64,000 nucleotides of DNA. Source: Microbacterium sufflavum (lineage in GTDB: Bacteria; Actinomycetota; Actinomycetes; Actinomycetales; Microbacteriaceae). Below, piece after piece: positions 16,970 to 25,093 of the stretch (position 1 is its first letter; the number at the start of each line of letters is the position of its first letter). Both the position numbers and the translations under genes were made by a program. The notes under the pieces are model-generated. The model saw only the letters and a program-made list of their open reading frames with translations, was not told the origin of the DNA and searched no databases. The stretch covers positions 496,001 to 560,000 of the forward strand of contig NZ_CP078076.1 in assembly GCF_023101165.1 (NCBI RefSeq), given 5' to 3'.

Positions 16970-17715
16970 CGGCCACGCGCGCCGAGGTCGCGATCGCCGC
17001 GTGCAGCGACCTCTTCCGCGGCGCGGGCACGATCCTCGCGAGCCCCGTCGGCATCGTGCCCACCGTCGGGGTGCGGCTCGCGCGGCTCACGCACGCGCCC
17101 GGCCTGCTGCTCAGCGACGGCGAAGCCACCCTGTACGCCGACACCCCCGCCGTCGACGAGCCGTTCCGCGAGCCGGAGGCGCCGCTCCCCTACGCGCAGC
17201 TGTTCGAGCTGATCGCCCGCGGTCGCCGCCACGTGATCATGGGGGCCGCACAGCTCGACCGCCACGGCGACCAGAACCTGTCCGCGATCGGCGACCGCGA
17301 CCGTCCCACCCGGCAGCTGCTCGGCGCCAGGGCCGCCGCCACGAACACCGTCAACCACGCGACCAGCTACTGGGTCGCCCGCCACAGCCCGCGCGTGTTC
17401 GTGGACCGGGTGGACGTGGTCACGGGCGTCGGGCCGGCCAGGGCGCGCACGGCCGGGGCCCACCGCTTCCACGACGTGCGCCGCATCGTCACCGACCTCG
17501 CGGTGCTCGACCTGACCGGCCCCGGCGACACGGTCGCCCTCGTCAGCCTGCACCCCGGCGTGACCCTCGACCGGGTGGTCGCGGCCACCGGCTTCCCGCT
17601 GCACATCCCCGCCGTCGTCCCCGAGACCCGGCAGCCCACCGCCGAGGAGCTGCGCCTGGTGCGCGAGCGTCTCGACCCCCGCGGACTCCGCGACCGAGAG
17701 GTGATCGCATCATGA
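16966..17715 (+). CDS. ipdB: COCHEA-CoA hydrolase beta subunit, IpdB paralogue 1
   Basis: Beta subunit partner of the preceding IpdA, 249 residues, also with a CoA-transferase fold. It has TRAEVAIAACSDLFRGAG, LLLSDGEATLYADTP, RRHVIMGAAQLDRHGDQN and NHATSYWVARHSPRVFVDRVDVVTGVG. A stretch conserved in the second copy as GVRGAPGNTANH reads GARAAATNTVNH here, so the loop has lost its Gly-Pro-Gly. The ATGA overlaps on both sides ensure equimolar production with IpdA and IpdC. The assignment rests on order and family; a somewhat different acyl-CoA substrate is possible. Confidence 0.87.
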   Translation: MTATRAEVAIAACSDLFRGAGTILASPVGIVPTVGVRLARLTHAPGLLLSDGEATLYADTPAVDEPFREPEAPLPYAQLFELIARGRRHVIMGAAQLDRHGDQNLSAIGDRDRPTRQLLGARAAATNTVNHATSYWVARHSPRVFVDRVDVVTGVGPARARTAGAHRFHDVRRIVTDLAVLDLTGPGDTVALVSLHPGVTLDRVVAATGFPLHIPAVVPETRQPTAEELRLVRERLDPRGLRDREVIAS

Positions 17716-18785
17716 CCACGCCCCCGCAGCTCTCCACGCCGCTCACGCGCCTGACCGGCGTCGACCATCCGATCGTGCAGACCGGCATGGGCTGGGTCGC
17801 CGGCGCCCGCCTGGTCACCGCCACCGCGCAGGCCGGAGCGCTGGGCATCCTCGCCTCCGCCACCATGACCATCGACGAGCTCGAACGGCAGATCATCGAG
17901 GTGACCGAGCGCACCGACCGGCCCTTCGGCGTGAACCTGCGCGCCGACGCCGGGGATGCCACCGAGCGCGTCGAACTGCTCATCCGGCACGGCGTGAAGG
18001 TCGCCAGCTTCGCTCTCGCCCCACGACGCGAGCTGATCGAGCGACTCAAGGACCACGGCGTGGTCGTGATCCCCTCGATCGGGGCCGTGCGGCACGCCGA
18101 GAAGGTCGCGGCGTGGGGTGCGGACGCCGTGATGGTGCAGGGCGGTGAGGGCGGCGGTCACACCGGCGCCGTGCCCACCTCGATCCTGCTGCCCTCGGTG
18201 GTCGCGGCCGTCGACATCCCCGTGATCGCGGCCGGCGGCTTCCACGACGGACGGGGTCTCGCCGCCGCGCTCGCGTACGGCGCCGCCGGGGTCGGGATGG
18301 GCACGCGGTTCCTGCTCACGAGCGACAGTTCGGTGCCCGAGGCCGTGAAGCGGCGATACCTCGACGTCGGGCTGGACGGCACGGTCGTCACCTCGAAGGC
18401 CGACGGCATGCCCCACCGCCTGCTGCGCACCGAGTTCGTGGAGGGACTGGAGGGCGGAAGCGGGGTGTCCCGCCTGCTGCCGACGCTGCGCCGGTCGTGG
18501 GAGTTCAAGAAGCTGAGCGGCCTGAGCTGGCCGCAGCTGGTGCGGGATGCCGTGTCGATGAAGAAGGCGACCGGGCGCTCCTGGACGCAGATGACCCTCG
18601 CCGCGAACACTCCGGTGCTGCTGAAGGCCGGGCTCGTCGACGGCGACACCTCCGCGGGCATGCTCGCCGCCGGCCAGGTGGTGGGGCTGATCGACGACCT
18701 CCCCAGCTGCGAGGAGCTCGTCGACCGCGTGGTGCGCGACGCCGTGGCCCACCTCCGCGCCGCCGCCTCCTGCGTCCTCGCCTGA
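17712..18785 (+). CDS. ipdC: Flavin-dependent reductase IpdC (nitronate monooxygenase fold)
   Basis: FMN-dependent TIM-barrel protein of 357 residues in the nitronate monooxygenase/2-nitropropane dioxygenase family. IpdC is required for steroid ring C/D degradation and acts on a hydroxylated HIC-CoA-type intermediate. The start HPIVQTGMGWVAGARLV, the PFGVNLRADAGDATERV loop, VIPSIGAVRHAEKVAAWGADAVMVQGGEGGGHTG (flavin phosphate and active-site region) and FHDGRGLAAALAYGAAGVGMGTRFL are all typical. The C-terminus ends in LDDLPSCEELV-type sequence (here IDDLPSCEELV) as in the mycobacterial protein. It is last in the echA20-ipdABC unit and is followed by a hairpin at 18786-18813. Confidence 0.93.
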   Translation: MTTPPQLSTPLTRLTGVDHPIVQTGMGWVAGARLVTATAQAGALGILASATMTIDELERQIIEVTERTDRPFGVNLRADAGDATERVELLIRHGVKVASFALAPRRELIERLKDHGVVVIPSIGAVRHAEKVAAWGADAVMVQGGEGGGHTGAVPTSILLPSVVAAVDIPVIAAGGFHDGRGLAAALAYGAAGVGMGTRFLLTSDSSVPEAVKRRYLDVGLDGTVVTSKADGMPHRLLRTEFVEGLEGGSGVSRLLPTLRRSWEFKKLSGLSWPQLVRDAVSMKKATGRSWTQMTLAANTPVLLKAGLVDGDTSAGMLAAGQVVGLIDDLPSCEELVDRVVRDAVAHLRAAASCVLA

Positions 18786-18813
18786 GCCCCGGGGAGCCGC
18801 GCCCCCCCGGGGC
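18786..18813. terminator. Hairpin between convergent ipdC and fadA6 units
   Basis: GCCCCGGGG (18786-18794) pairs with CCCCGGGGC (18805-18813) across a 10-base loop, in the short gap between two convergent operons. There is no T-run, but the position suits a two-way terminator in a GC-rich organism. Confidence 0.5.
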
Positions 18814-18865
18814 CCGGACGCACGCCATCCGCGGGTCGTCCGTCGTCAGGCCCGGATGCGCAGCC

Positions 18866-20017
18866 TCAGAGGCGCTCGATGATGGTGACGTTGGCGAGAC
18901 CGCCGCCCTCGCACATGGTCTGCAGACCGTAGCGACCGCCGGTGCGTTCGAGCTCGTTCAGCAGCGTCGTCATGAGACGGGTGCCCGTCGCGCCGATCGG
19001 GTGACCGAGGGCGATGCCGCCCCCGTTCACGTTCACCTTCTCGTGCGGCACCCCGGTCTCGCGCATCCAGGCGAGCACGACCGACGCGAAGGCCTCGTTC
19101 ACCTCGAACAGGTCGATGTCGTCGAGGCTCATGCCCGTGCGCTCCATCGCGTACCGCGTGGCGGGGATCGGCGCGGTGAGCATGAACACCGGGCTGTCGC
19201 CGCGCACCGACAGGTGGTGGATGCGCGCGCGGGGCGTGAGCCCGTGGTCCTTCACCGCCTGCGCGCTCGCGACGAGCACCGCGCTGGAGGCGTCGCTGAT
19301 CTGCGAGGCCACGGCAGCCGTGAGCCGTCCGCCGGGGGTGAGCGTCTGCAGGCCCGCCATACGCTCGAGCGAGGTGTCGCGGCGCACGCCCTCGTCGCGG
19401 TCGAGCCCGTTCAGCGGGGCGATCTCGCCGTCGAACCGACCCTCGTCCTGCGCTCTGGCCGCCCGCTGATGGCTCTCCAGCGCGAACCGCTCCATCTCCT
19501 CGCGCGTGATGTCCCACTTCTCGGCGATCATCTCCGCGCCGACGAACTGCGAGATCTCCTGCCCGGGGTAGCGCTCCTGCCAGCCCGGCGACTCGGCGAA
19601 CGGCGTGGTGAAGCCGTATGCCTCTCCGGCCACCATGGCCGAGGAGATCGGCAGCTGCGACATGTTCTGCAGACCGCCGGCGATCACCAGGTCGCTGGTC
19701 CCGCTCATCACGGCCTGCGCGGCGAAGTGCACGGCCTGCTGGCTCGAACCGCACTGCCGGTCGATCGTGACGCCGGGCACGTGCTCGGGGAAGCCAGCGA
19801 CGAGCACGGCGGAGCGACCCACGTTGCCCGCCTGTCCTCCGATCGTGTCGGTCGCGCCGATGATCACGTCGTCGAGCGCGCCAGGGTCGATGCCCGTCCG
19901 CTCCACGAGCGCCTTCAGGCTGTGCGCGCCGAGGTCGGCCGGGTGGATGCCGGACAGCGAGCCGCCCCGCTTCCCGACGGGCGAGCGGACCGCGTCGACG
20001 ATGTATGCCTCTGCCAT
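18866..20017 (-). CDS. fadA6: Acetyl-CoA acyltransferase FadA6 (steroid ring thiolase)
   Basis: Thiolase of 383 residues, the enzyme that cleaves the 3-keto acyl-CoA formed after steroid ring opening. Catalytic residues are the nucleophile Cys in TIDRQCGSSQQAVH (about residue 91), His in GGGIALGHPIGATG and Cys in TMCEGGGLANV. Length and pattern agree with mycobacterial FadA6 (Rv3556c). The ATG at 20017 has a GAAGGA ribosome site. It lies 20 bases downstream of ipdF on the same strand, in the ipdE1-ipdF-fadA6 unit driven from operator 4, the mycobacterial arrangement without the intervening kstR2. Confidence 0.92.
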   Translation of the reverse strand: MAEAYIVDAVRSPVGKRGGSLSGIHPADLGAHSLKALVERTGIDPGALDDVIIGATDTIGGQAGNVGRSAVLVAGFPEHVPGVTIDRQCGSSQQAVHFAAQAVMSGTSDLVIAGGLQNMSQLPISSAMVAGEAYGFTTPFAESPGWQERYPGQEISQFVGAEMIAEKWDITREEMERFALESHQRAARAQDEGRFDGEIAPLNGLDRDEGVRRDTSLERMAGLQTLTPGGRLTAAVASQISDASSAVLVASAQAVKDHGLTPRARIHHLSVRGDSPVFMLTAPIPATRYAMERTGMSLDDIDLFEVNEAFASVVLAWMRETGVPHEKVNVNGGGIALGHPIGATGTRLMTTLLNELERTGGRYGLQTMCEGGGLANVTIIERL

Positions 20018-20037
20018 GGTGTTCCTTCTCTCCGGGT

Positions 20038-20826
20038 TCACGGGTGCTGACTGCTGACGGCGACGACCTCGCCGGTCATATAAGAGGAGTATGCGCTGGC
20101 GAGGAACACCATGACGTTGGCGACCTCCCAGGGTTCCGCGGCCCGGCCGAACGCCTCGCGCGCTTTCAGCTGCTCCAGCAGCTCGGGCGAGGTGACCTTC
20201 TCCAGGAACGGGTGCATCGCGAGGCTCGGTGACACGGCGTTCACGCGGATGCCGTGCGGCGCGAAATCCATCGCCGCGCTGCGGGTGAGCGCCATCACGC
20301 CGGCCTTCGCGGCGGCGTAGTGGGCCTGCTCCACCTGCGCGCGCCAGCCGATCACGGACGCGTTGTTGACGATGACGCCGGCCGTGCCCGCCGCGACCAT
20401 GCGGCGGCCGACCGCGCGCAGGCACCGGAACGTGCCGGTGAGGGTCACGTCGATCACCCTGTCCCACTGCTCGTCGGTCATGTCGAGGATCGACACCGAC
20501 CCGCCGAGCCCGGCGTTGTTGATCATCACGTCGATCGCGCCGCCGTCCTCCGCGAGGTCGAGGAGGGCGGCGACCTGGTCCTCGACGGTCACGTCGCACA
20601 CGGCGGTGCGCACGCGGTCGGCGCCGAAACGGTCACCCAGCTCGCTCTGCGTCTCGGCGAGGCGGCCGGCGTGCGTGTCGCCGAGCACCACGAGCGCCGC
20701 GCCCTCCTCCAGGCAGCGGACCGCGGCGGCCTGACCGATGCCGGCTCCGGCGGCGGCCGTGATGACGACGCGCTTCCCGTCGAGCAGGCCGTGACCGGGG
20801 ACGTAGGCGGGGGCGGAAGAGCTCAT
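20038..20826 (-). CDS. ipdF: SDR IpdF, hydroxy-HIC-CoA dehydrogenase
   Basis: Short-chain dehydrogenase of 262 residues, matching Rv3559c in length and pattern. IpdF oxidises the ring hydroxyl (5-OH-HIC-CoA) during HIP degradation. Its cofactor loop is the unusual VVITAAAGAGIGQAAAVR, where the normal TGxxxGIG has Ala at the second position, a variation also known in the mycobacterial protein. NNAGLGG, the catalytic Ser in NNASVIG and YAAAK at about residue 169 are all present. It overlaps ipdE1 by four bases, so the dehydrogenase and acyl-CoA dehydrogenase are co-translated. Confidence 0.9.
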   Translation of the reverse strand: MSSSAPAYVPGHGLLDGKRVVITAAAGAGIGQAAAVRCLEEGAALVVLGDTHAGRLAETQSELGDRFGADRVRTAVCDVTVEDQVAALLDLAEDGGAIDVMINNAGLGGSVSILDMTDEQWDRVIDVTLTGTFRCLRAVGRRMVAAGTAGVIVNNASVIGWRAQVEQAHYAAAKAGVMALTRSAAMDFAPHGIRVNAVSPSLAMHPFLEKVTSPELLEQLKAREAFGRAAEPWEVANVMVFLASAYSSYMTGEVVAVSSQHP

Positions 20827-21989
20827 GGGCGGGCCTCTCGGGGTAGGCCGAGCACGCGCTCGGCGATGACGGTGCGCTGGATCTCGTCGGAACCGCCGTA
20901 GATCGTGTCGGCGCGGCTGAACAGGAACAGCGTCTGCAGGTCGTCAAGCGCGTAGTCCGCGCCGACCCGCAGGGCCTCGGGTCCGGCGACCTCCATCGCG
21001 AGCTCGCCGAGCGCGCGGTGCCAGTTCGACCACAGCAGCTTCGCGACGGAGGCGCCGTCGCCCTGGGCACCGCCGAGCGTGCGGAGGGCGTGCTGGCGGA
21101 TCACCTCCAGGTCCATGCGGGCGCGCACGAGCCGGTCGCGGATCACGGCATCGTCGATCGCGCCGGTGCGCTGCGCCGTCTCGATCACGGCGTCGAGCTC
21201 GCGACGGAACGCGATCTGCTGCGCGAGGGTGGAGACGCCGCGCTCGAAGCCGAGGGTCGCCATCGCGACGCGGAAGCCGTTCCCCTCGCCGCCTACGACG
21301 AGGTCGGCATCGGTGCGGGCGTCGTCGAAGAACACCTCGTTGAACTCGCTGGTCGCGGTGAGCTGCAGGATCGGGCGCACCTCGACGCCGGGCTGGTCCA
21401 TCGGCACGAGCAGATACGACAGACCCTGGTGGCGGCTCGATCCCGGTTCGGTGCGGGCGATCACGAAGCACCAGTCGGCGTGCTGCGCGAGGGACGTCCA
21501 CACCTTCTGCCCCGTGACGGACCACTCGTCGCCCGTGCGCTGAGCCTTGGTCGCCACCGCGGCGAGGTCGGATCCGGCGCCCGGCTCCGAGTAGCCCTGG
21601 CACCACAGCTCCTCGACCGCGACGATGCGCGGCAGGAAGCGGGCCTGCTGCGCGGGCGTGCCATGCGCGATGAGGGTGGGGCCGAGCAGCTCCTCCCCCA
21701 GATGGTTCACGCGGGCGGGGGCGTCGGCGCGGGCGTACTCCTCGTGGAAGATGACCTGCTGCGCGATGCTGAGTCCGCGGCCGCCGTGCTCGACCGGCCA
21801 GCCCACGCACGTCCACCCCGCAGCGGCCAGGTGCCGGTTCCACTCCAGGCGCGCCTCGAAGTCCTCGTGCTCGCGACCGGAGCCGCCGCGGCCGCGCAGC
21901 GCGGCGAAGCGACCGGTGAGGTTCTCTTCCAGCCAGCCGCGGATCTCGGCGCGGAATCGCTCGTCCGCGTCGTGCTGCGTCGCGTCCAT
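20823..21989 (-). CDS. ipdE1: Acyl-CoA dehydrogenase IpdE1 (FadE30), alpha subunit
   Basis: Acyl-CoA dehydrogenase of 388 residues with the features of FadE30/IpdE1: GWPVEHGGRGLSIAQQVIF, CQGYSEPGAGSDLAA, TGQKVWTSLAQ and the end TIYGGSDEIQRTVIAERVLGLPRE. In steroid-degrading actinobacteria IpdE1 pairs with IpdE2 as an alpha2-beta2 enzyme that desaturates a HIP-derived CoA ester. The usual catalytic YEG reads YGG here; loss of that Glu is a known trait of the heteromeric steroid group, where the base lies elsewhere. First gene of the ipdE1-ipdF-fadA6 unit; ribosome site GAGGAGC; divergent from the echA/fadE unit. Confidence 0.9.
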   Translation of the reverse strand: MDATQHDADERFRAEIRGWLEENLTGRFAALRGRGGSGREHEDFEARLEWNRHLAAAGWTCVGWPVEHGGRGLSIAQQVIFHEEYARADAPARVNHLGEELLGPTLIAHGTPAQQARFLPRIVAVEELWCQGYSEPGAGSDLAAVATKAQRTGDEWSVTGQKVWTSLAQHADWCFVIARTEPGSSRHQGLSYLLVPMDQPGVEVRPILQLTATSEFNEVFFDDARTDADLVVGGEGNGFRVAMATLGFERGVSTLAQQIAFRRELDAVIETAQRTGAIDDAVIRDRLVRARMDLEVIRQHALRTLGGAQGDGASVAKLLWSNWHRALGELAMEVAGPEALRVGADYALDDLQTLFLFSRADTIYGGSDEIQRTVIAERVLGLPREARP

Positions 21990-22048
21990 CTGTGCTCCTC
22001 ATCGAGTCGTGGTCTTCGGCGGACCGTTCCCGTATAGTATCAAACTAA

Positions 22049-22066
22049 ACCAAGCGATTGTTTGGT
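22049..22066. promoter_or_regulatory. KstR2-type operator, site 4
   Basis: ACCAAGCGATTGTTTGGT, an 18-bp near-palindrome whose first 14 bases match 9 of 10 fixed positions of AnCAAGnnCTTGnT. It sits between divergent ipdE1 and the echA-fadE unit, next to an AT-rich TATAGTAT stretch (22034-22041) likely to contain promoter elements. Confidence 0.82.
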
Positions 22067-22098
22067 TTCGCTCCCGGGAGTTCAGAGAGGAACCCGCC

Positions 22099-22962
22099 AT
22101 GACCGACGACTCGGACGCCGTGGTCACCTACGAGGTGCGCGGCGCGACCGCGATCATCCGGCTGAACCGCCCCCAGTATCGCAACGCCCAGAACTCGAAG
22201 GTCACCTACGCCCTCGACGCCGCGTTCACCCGCGCCGTGGACGACGACGCCGTGAAGGTCATCGTGCTCGGCGGGAACGGGAAGCACTTCTGCGCCGGGC
22301 ACGACATCGGCACCCCCGAGCGCGACATCGACCAGAGCTTCGAGCGCAGGGCCGTCATCTGGTGGGACCACGTCGGAGCCCAGGGCGTCGACTCCCGCTT
22401 CGCCCGCGAGTCCGAGGTCTACCTGGGGATGTGCCGCCGCTGGCGCGAGATCCCCAAGCCCGTGATCGCGATGGTGCAGGGTGCCTGCATCGCCGGAGGG
22501 CTCATGCTCGCCTGGTCGTGCGACTTCATCGTCGCCTCCGACGACGCGTTCTTCCAGGACCCGGTCGTCGCGATGGGCATCCCCGGCGTCGAGTACTTCG
22601 CACACCCCTGGGTGACCAACCCCCGCGCGGCCAAGGAGATGCTGTACACCGGCGACCGGATGCCCGCCGCCCGCGCGCACGAACTCGGCATGGTCAACCA
22701 CGTCGTCCCGTCGTCCGAGCTGGAGCAGCGCACGCTCGAGCTCGCCGAGCGCATCGGCCGCATGCCCCGACTCGGGCTCGCCCTCGCGAAGAAGGCCGTG
22801 AACCAGGCGGAGGATCTGCAGGGCCTGCGCCCCGGCATGGACTCCGTGTTCGGGCTGCACCACGCCGCCCACGCGCACAACGCCGAGGTGGGCGGCGACT
22901 CCCTCGGCGGCGTGGACGTGCGCACCATCAAGGCCGACACCGCGGACGGAGCATCCCGATGA
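22099..22962 (+). CDS. Enoyl-CoA hydratase/isomerase family protein
   Basis: A 287-residue crotonase-fold protein: AIIRLNRPQYRNAQNSK, KHFCAGHDIGTPERD (oxyanion loop), KPVIAMVQGACIAGGLMLAWSCDFIVASDDAFFQDPV and a long insert (VIWWDHVGAQGVDSRFARES) between the first two blocks. The second catalytic region reads GIPGVEYFAHPWV instead of the hydratase PELGLG, so it may act as an isomerase or C-C hydrolase rather than a classical hydratase. First in a coupled unit with three acyl-CoA dehydrogenases; in mycobacteria fadD3 occupies this place. The promoter region contains operator 4. The precise reaction is unknown. Confidence 0.85.
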   Translation: MTDDSDAVVTYEVRGATAIIRLNRPQYRNAQNSKVTYALDAAFTRAVDDDAVKVIVLGGNGKHFCAGHDIGTPERDIDQSFERRAVIWWDHVGAQGVDSRFARESEVYLGMCRRWREIPKPVIAMVQGACIAGGLMLAWSCDFIVASDDAFFQDPVVAMGIPGVEYFAHPWVTNPRAAKEMLYTGDRMPAARAHELGMVNHVVPSSELEQRTLELAERIGRMPRLGLALAKKAVNQAEDLQGLRPGMDSVFGLHHAAHAHNAEVGGDSLGGVDVRTIKADTADGASR

Positions 22963-24128
22963 ACCTCGACCTCACCCCCGCGCAGGAGGCCTTCGCCGCG
23001 GAGGCGCGCGCCTGGCTCACCGAGCACGTGCCGTCCACACCGCTGCCCTCGATGGACACGGCCGAGGGCTTCGCGGCGCACCGCGCGTGGGAGGCCGAGC
23101 TGGCGGAGGGCCGCTGGTCCGTCGTCTCCTGGCCCGAGCAGTACGGCGGCCGCGACGCCGGAATCACGGAGTGGGTGCTGTTCGAGGAGGAGTACTACCG
23201 CGCGGGCGCCCCGACCCGGGTGGCGCAGAACGGCATCTCCCTGCTCGCGCCGATCCTGTTCGAGCATGGCACCCCGGATCAGCACGAGCGGTACCTGCGC
23301 GCCATGACCGACGGCTCGCTGATCTGGGCGCAGGCGTGGTCGGAGCCCGGAGCGGGCAGCGACCTCGCCGCGATCCGCAGCACCGCCCGCCGCGACGACG
23401 ACCGCGGCGGATGGGTGCTCAACGGCCAGAAGATCTGGAGCTCGCGCGCGGTGTGGGCCGACCGCGGGTTCGGCCTGTTCCGGTCCGACCCCGAAGCGCA
23501 GCGGCACCGCGGCCTGACGTACTTCCTGTTCCCGATGGACGCCGAGGGCATCACGGTGCGGGCGATCGCCCAGCTCGACGGCACGACCGGGTTCGCCGAG
23601 ATCTTCTTCGACGACGTGTTCGTGCCCGATGAGGACGTGCTGGGCGCTCCCGGCGACGGGTGGCGCGTGGCCATGAGCACCGCGGGCAACGAGCGCGGAC
23701 TGTCGCTGCGGGCGCCGGGACGGTTCCTCGCAGCGACCGACCGCCTGATCGCACTGCAGTCCGAGCGGGGCGCGACCGGCGAGGATGACGCCGTGGTGGA
23801 CGCCTGGATCGGCGCGGAGGCCTACCGGCTGTTCACGTGGCAGACCGTGAGCACCCTGCTCGACGGTGGTGCGGTCGGCGCGGAGGGCAGCATCAACAAG
23901 GTGTTCTGGTCGGAGCTCGACGTGCACATCCACGAGACCGCGCTGCGCATCCTGGGACCGGAGTCCGAGCTGCGCGGGGAGTCGGCGGTCGACGGCGGGC
24001 GCTGGGTCGACGACTACCAGTTCGCGCTCGCCGGTCCCATCTACGCGGGCACCAACGAGGTGCAGCGGAACATCATCGCGGAGCGGATCCTCGGACTCCC
24101 CCGCGGCGGAGACGGAAGGCGCGCCTGA
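22959..24128 (+). CDS. fadE31: Acyl-CoA dehydrogenase, FadE31-like
   Basis: A 389-residue acyl-CoA dehydrogenase with AQAWSEPGAGSDLAAIRS, LNGQKIWSSRAVWA and the C-terminal PIYAGTNEVQRNIIAERILGLPRG. The usual catalytic YEG is YAG, again the steroid-type alpha-subunit pattern in which this Glu is absent. By position (after operator 4, ahead of two further FadE genes) and length it corresponds to mycobacterial FadE31 (Rv3562). It probably forms a heteromer with one of the two following proteins and passes electrons to ETF (genes at 56586-58335). Starts and stops overlap by four bases upstream and one base downstream. Confidence 0.85.
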   Translation: MNLDLTPAQEAFAAEARAWLTEHVPSTPLPSMDTAEGFAAHRAWEAELAEGRWSVVSWPEQYGGRDAGITEWVLFEEEYYRAGAPTRVAQNGISLLAPILFEHGTPDQHERYLRAMTDGSLIWAQAWSEPGAGSDLAAIRSTARRDDDRGGWVLNGQKIWSSRAVWADRGFGLFRSDPEAQRHRGLTYFLFPMDAEGITVRAIAQLDGTTGFAEIFFDDVFVPDEDVLGAPGDGWRVAMSTAGNERGLSLRAPGRFLAATDRLIALQSERGATGEDDAVVDAWIGAEAYRLFTWQTVSTLLDGGAVGAEGSINKVFWSELDVHIHETALRILGPESELRGESAVDGGRWVDDYQFALAGPIYAGTNEVQRNIIAERILGLPRGGDGRRA

Positions 24129-25093
24129 TGCGGTTCCTGCCCACGGAAGAACAGACCGCGTTCGCGGAGGCCATCGACGAGATCGTGGAGGGCGCGGGCG
24201 GCGCCGACGTCGCACGTGCCTGGGCCGACGGCGACACCGCCCCCGGGCTCGCCCTGTGGGCGCAGTTCGCCGAGCTCGGGCTGCTGGGGCTGCGGGTGAG
24301 CGAGGAGGCGGGCGGCTTCGGCGGCACCCTCGGCGACCTGGTGGTGGTGTTCGAGCGGCTCGGCTACCACGGCGTGCCCGGCCCCTACCTGGAGACGGTC
24401 GCGCTGCTGCCCTCCCTGGTGGACGACGGGACGCGGCAGGCCCTCGCCGCGGGAGCCATCGCCACCGCGGCGGTCGACGGTGTCGCTCCCGCCGCCGTGG
24501 ACGCCGCCGTGGCCACGCACCGCTACCTCGTCCGCGGTGACGCGCTGCACGAGGGCGAGCCGGGCGCGGAGCTGACCTCGGTCGCGCCCACCCGGCGTCT
24601 CGCCCGGCTCTCCCCCACGGGAGCCTCGACCCCGCTCGTGCCCGGCGCCCTCGACGCGGCCCTGAACGAAGCAGCCCTCGCCGCCGCCGCGCTGCTCGTG
24701 GGCGCGGGAGAGCGGCTGCTCGCGGAGGCCGTGTCGTACGCGAAGGTGCGCGAACAGTTCGGCCGTCCGATCGGGGAGTTCCAGGCGCTCAAGCACCAGC
24801 TGGCGGATGTGCGGATCGCGCTGAGCTTCGCGCGGCCGCTCGTGTGGAACGCGGCACTGCGCGCCGACGAGCCCGACGAGGACCGGGCGGTGTCGGCCGC
24901 CAAGGTCGCCGCGGGCGACGCCGCGCTGCGCGCCGCGCGCACCTCGCTGCAGGTGCACGGCGCGATCGGCTACACGGCCGAGCACACGCTGCGGATCTGG
25001 CTGGGCCTCGCGCCCGCGCTGTCCGCGGCGTGGGGCACGCCGGATTTCCATCGGGCGCGCATCGCCCGCGACATCCTTCCGAAGGAGCGGTGA
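24128..25093 (+). CDS. ipdE2: Acyl-CoA dehydrogenase beta-type subunit, IpdE2/FadE32-33-like
   Basis: A short acyl-CoA dehydrogenase of 321 residues, the size of mycobacterial FadE32 and FadE33 (IpdE2). The middle beta domain is reduced, with no SEPxAGSD motif. The C-terminal helical domain is complete: KVREQFGRPIGEFQALKHQLADV, KVAAGDAALRAARTSLQVHGAIGYTAEHTLRIWL. Such short subunits pair with a longer alpha subunit (IpdE1 or FadE31). The ATG shares its A with the previous TGA. Whether this is the IpdE1 partner or belongs with the FadE31-like protein cannot be settled by reading alone. Confidence 0.8.
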   Translation: MRFLPTEEQTAFAEAIDEIVEGAGGADVARAWADGDTAPGLALWAQFAELGLLGLRVSEEAGGFGGTLGDLVVVFERLGYHGVPGPYLETVALLPSLVDDGTRQALAAGAIATAAVDGVAPAAVDAAVATHRYLVRGDALHEGEPGAELTSVAPTRRLARLSPTGASTPLVPGALDAALNEAALAAAALLVGAGERLLAEAVSYAKVREQFGRPIGEFQALKHQLADVRIALSFARPLVWNAALRADEPDEDRAVSAAKVAAGDAALRAARTSLQVHGAIGYTAEHTLRIWLGLAPALSAAWGTPDFHRARIARDILPKER

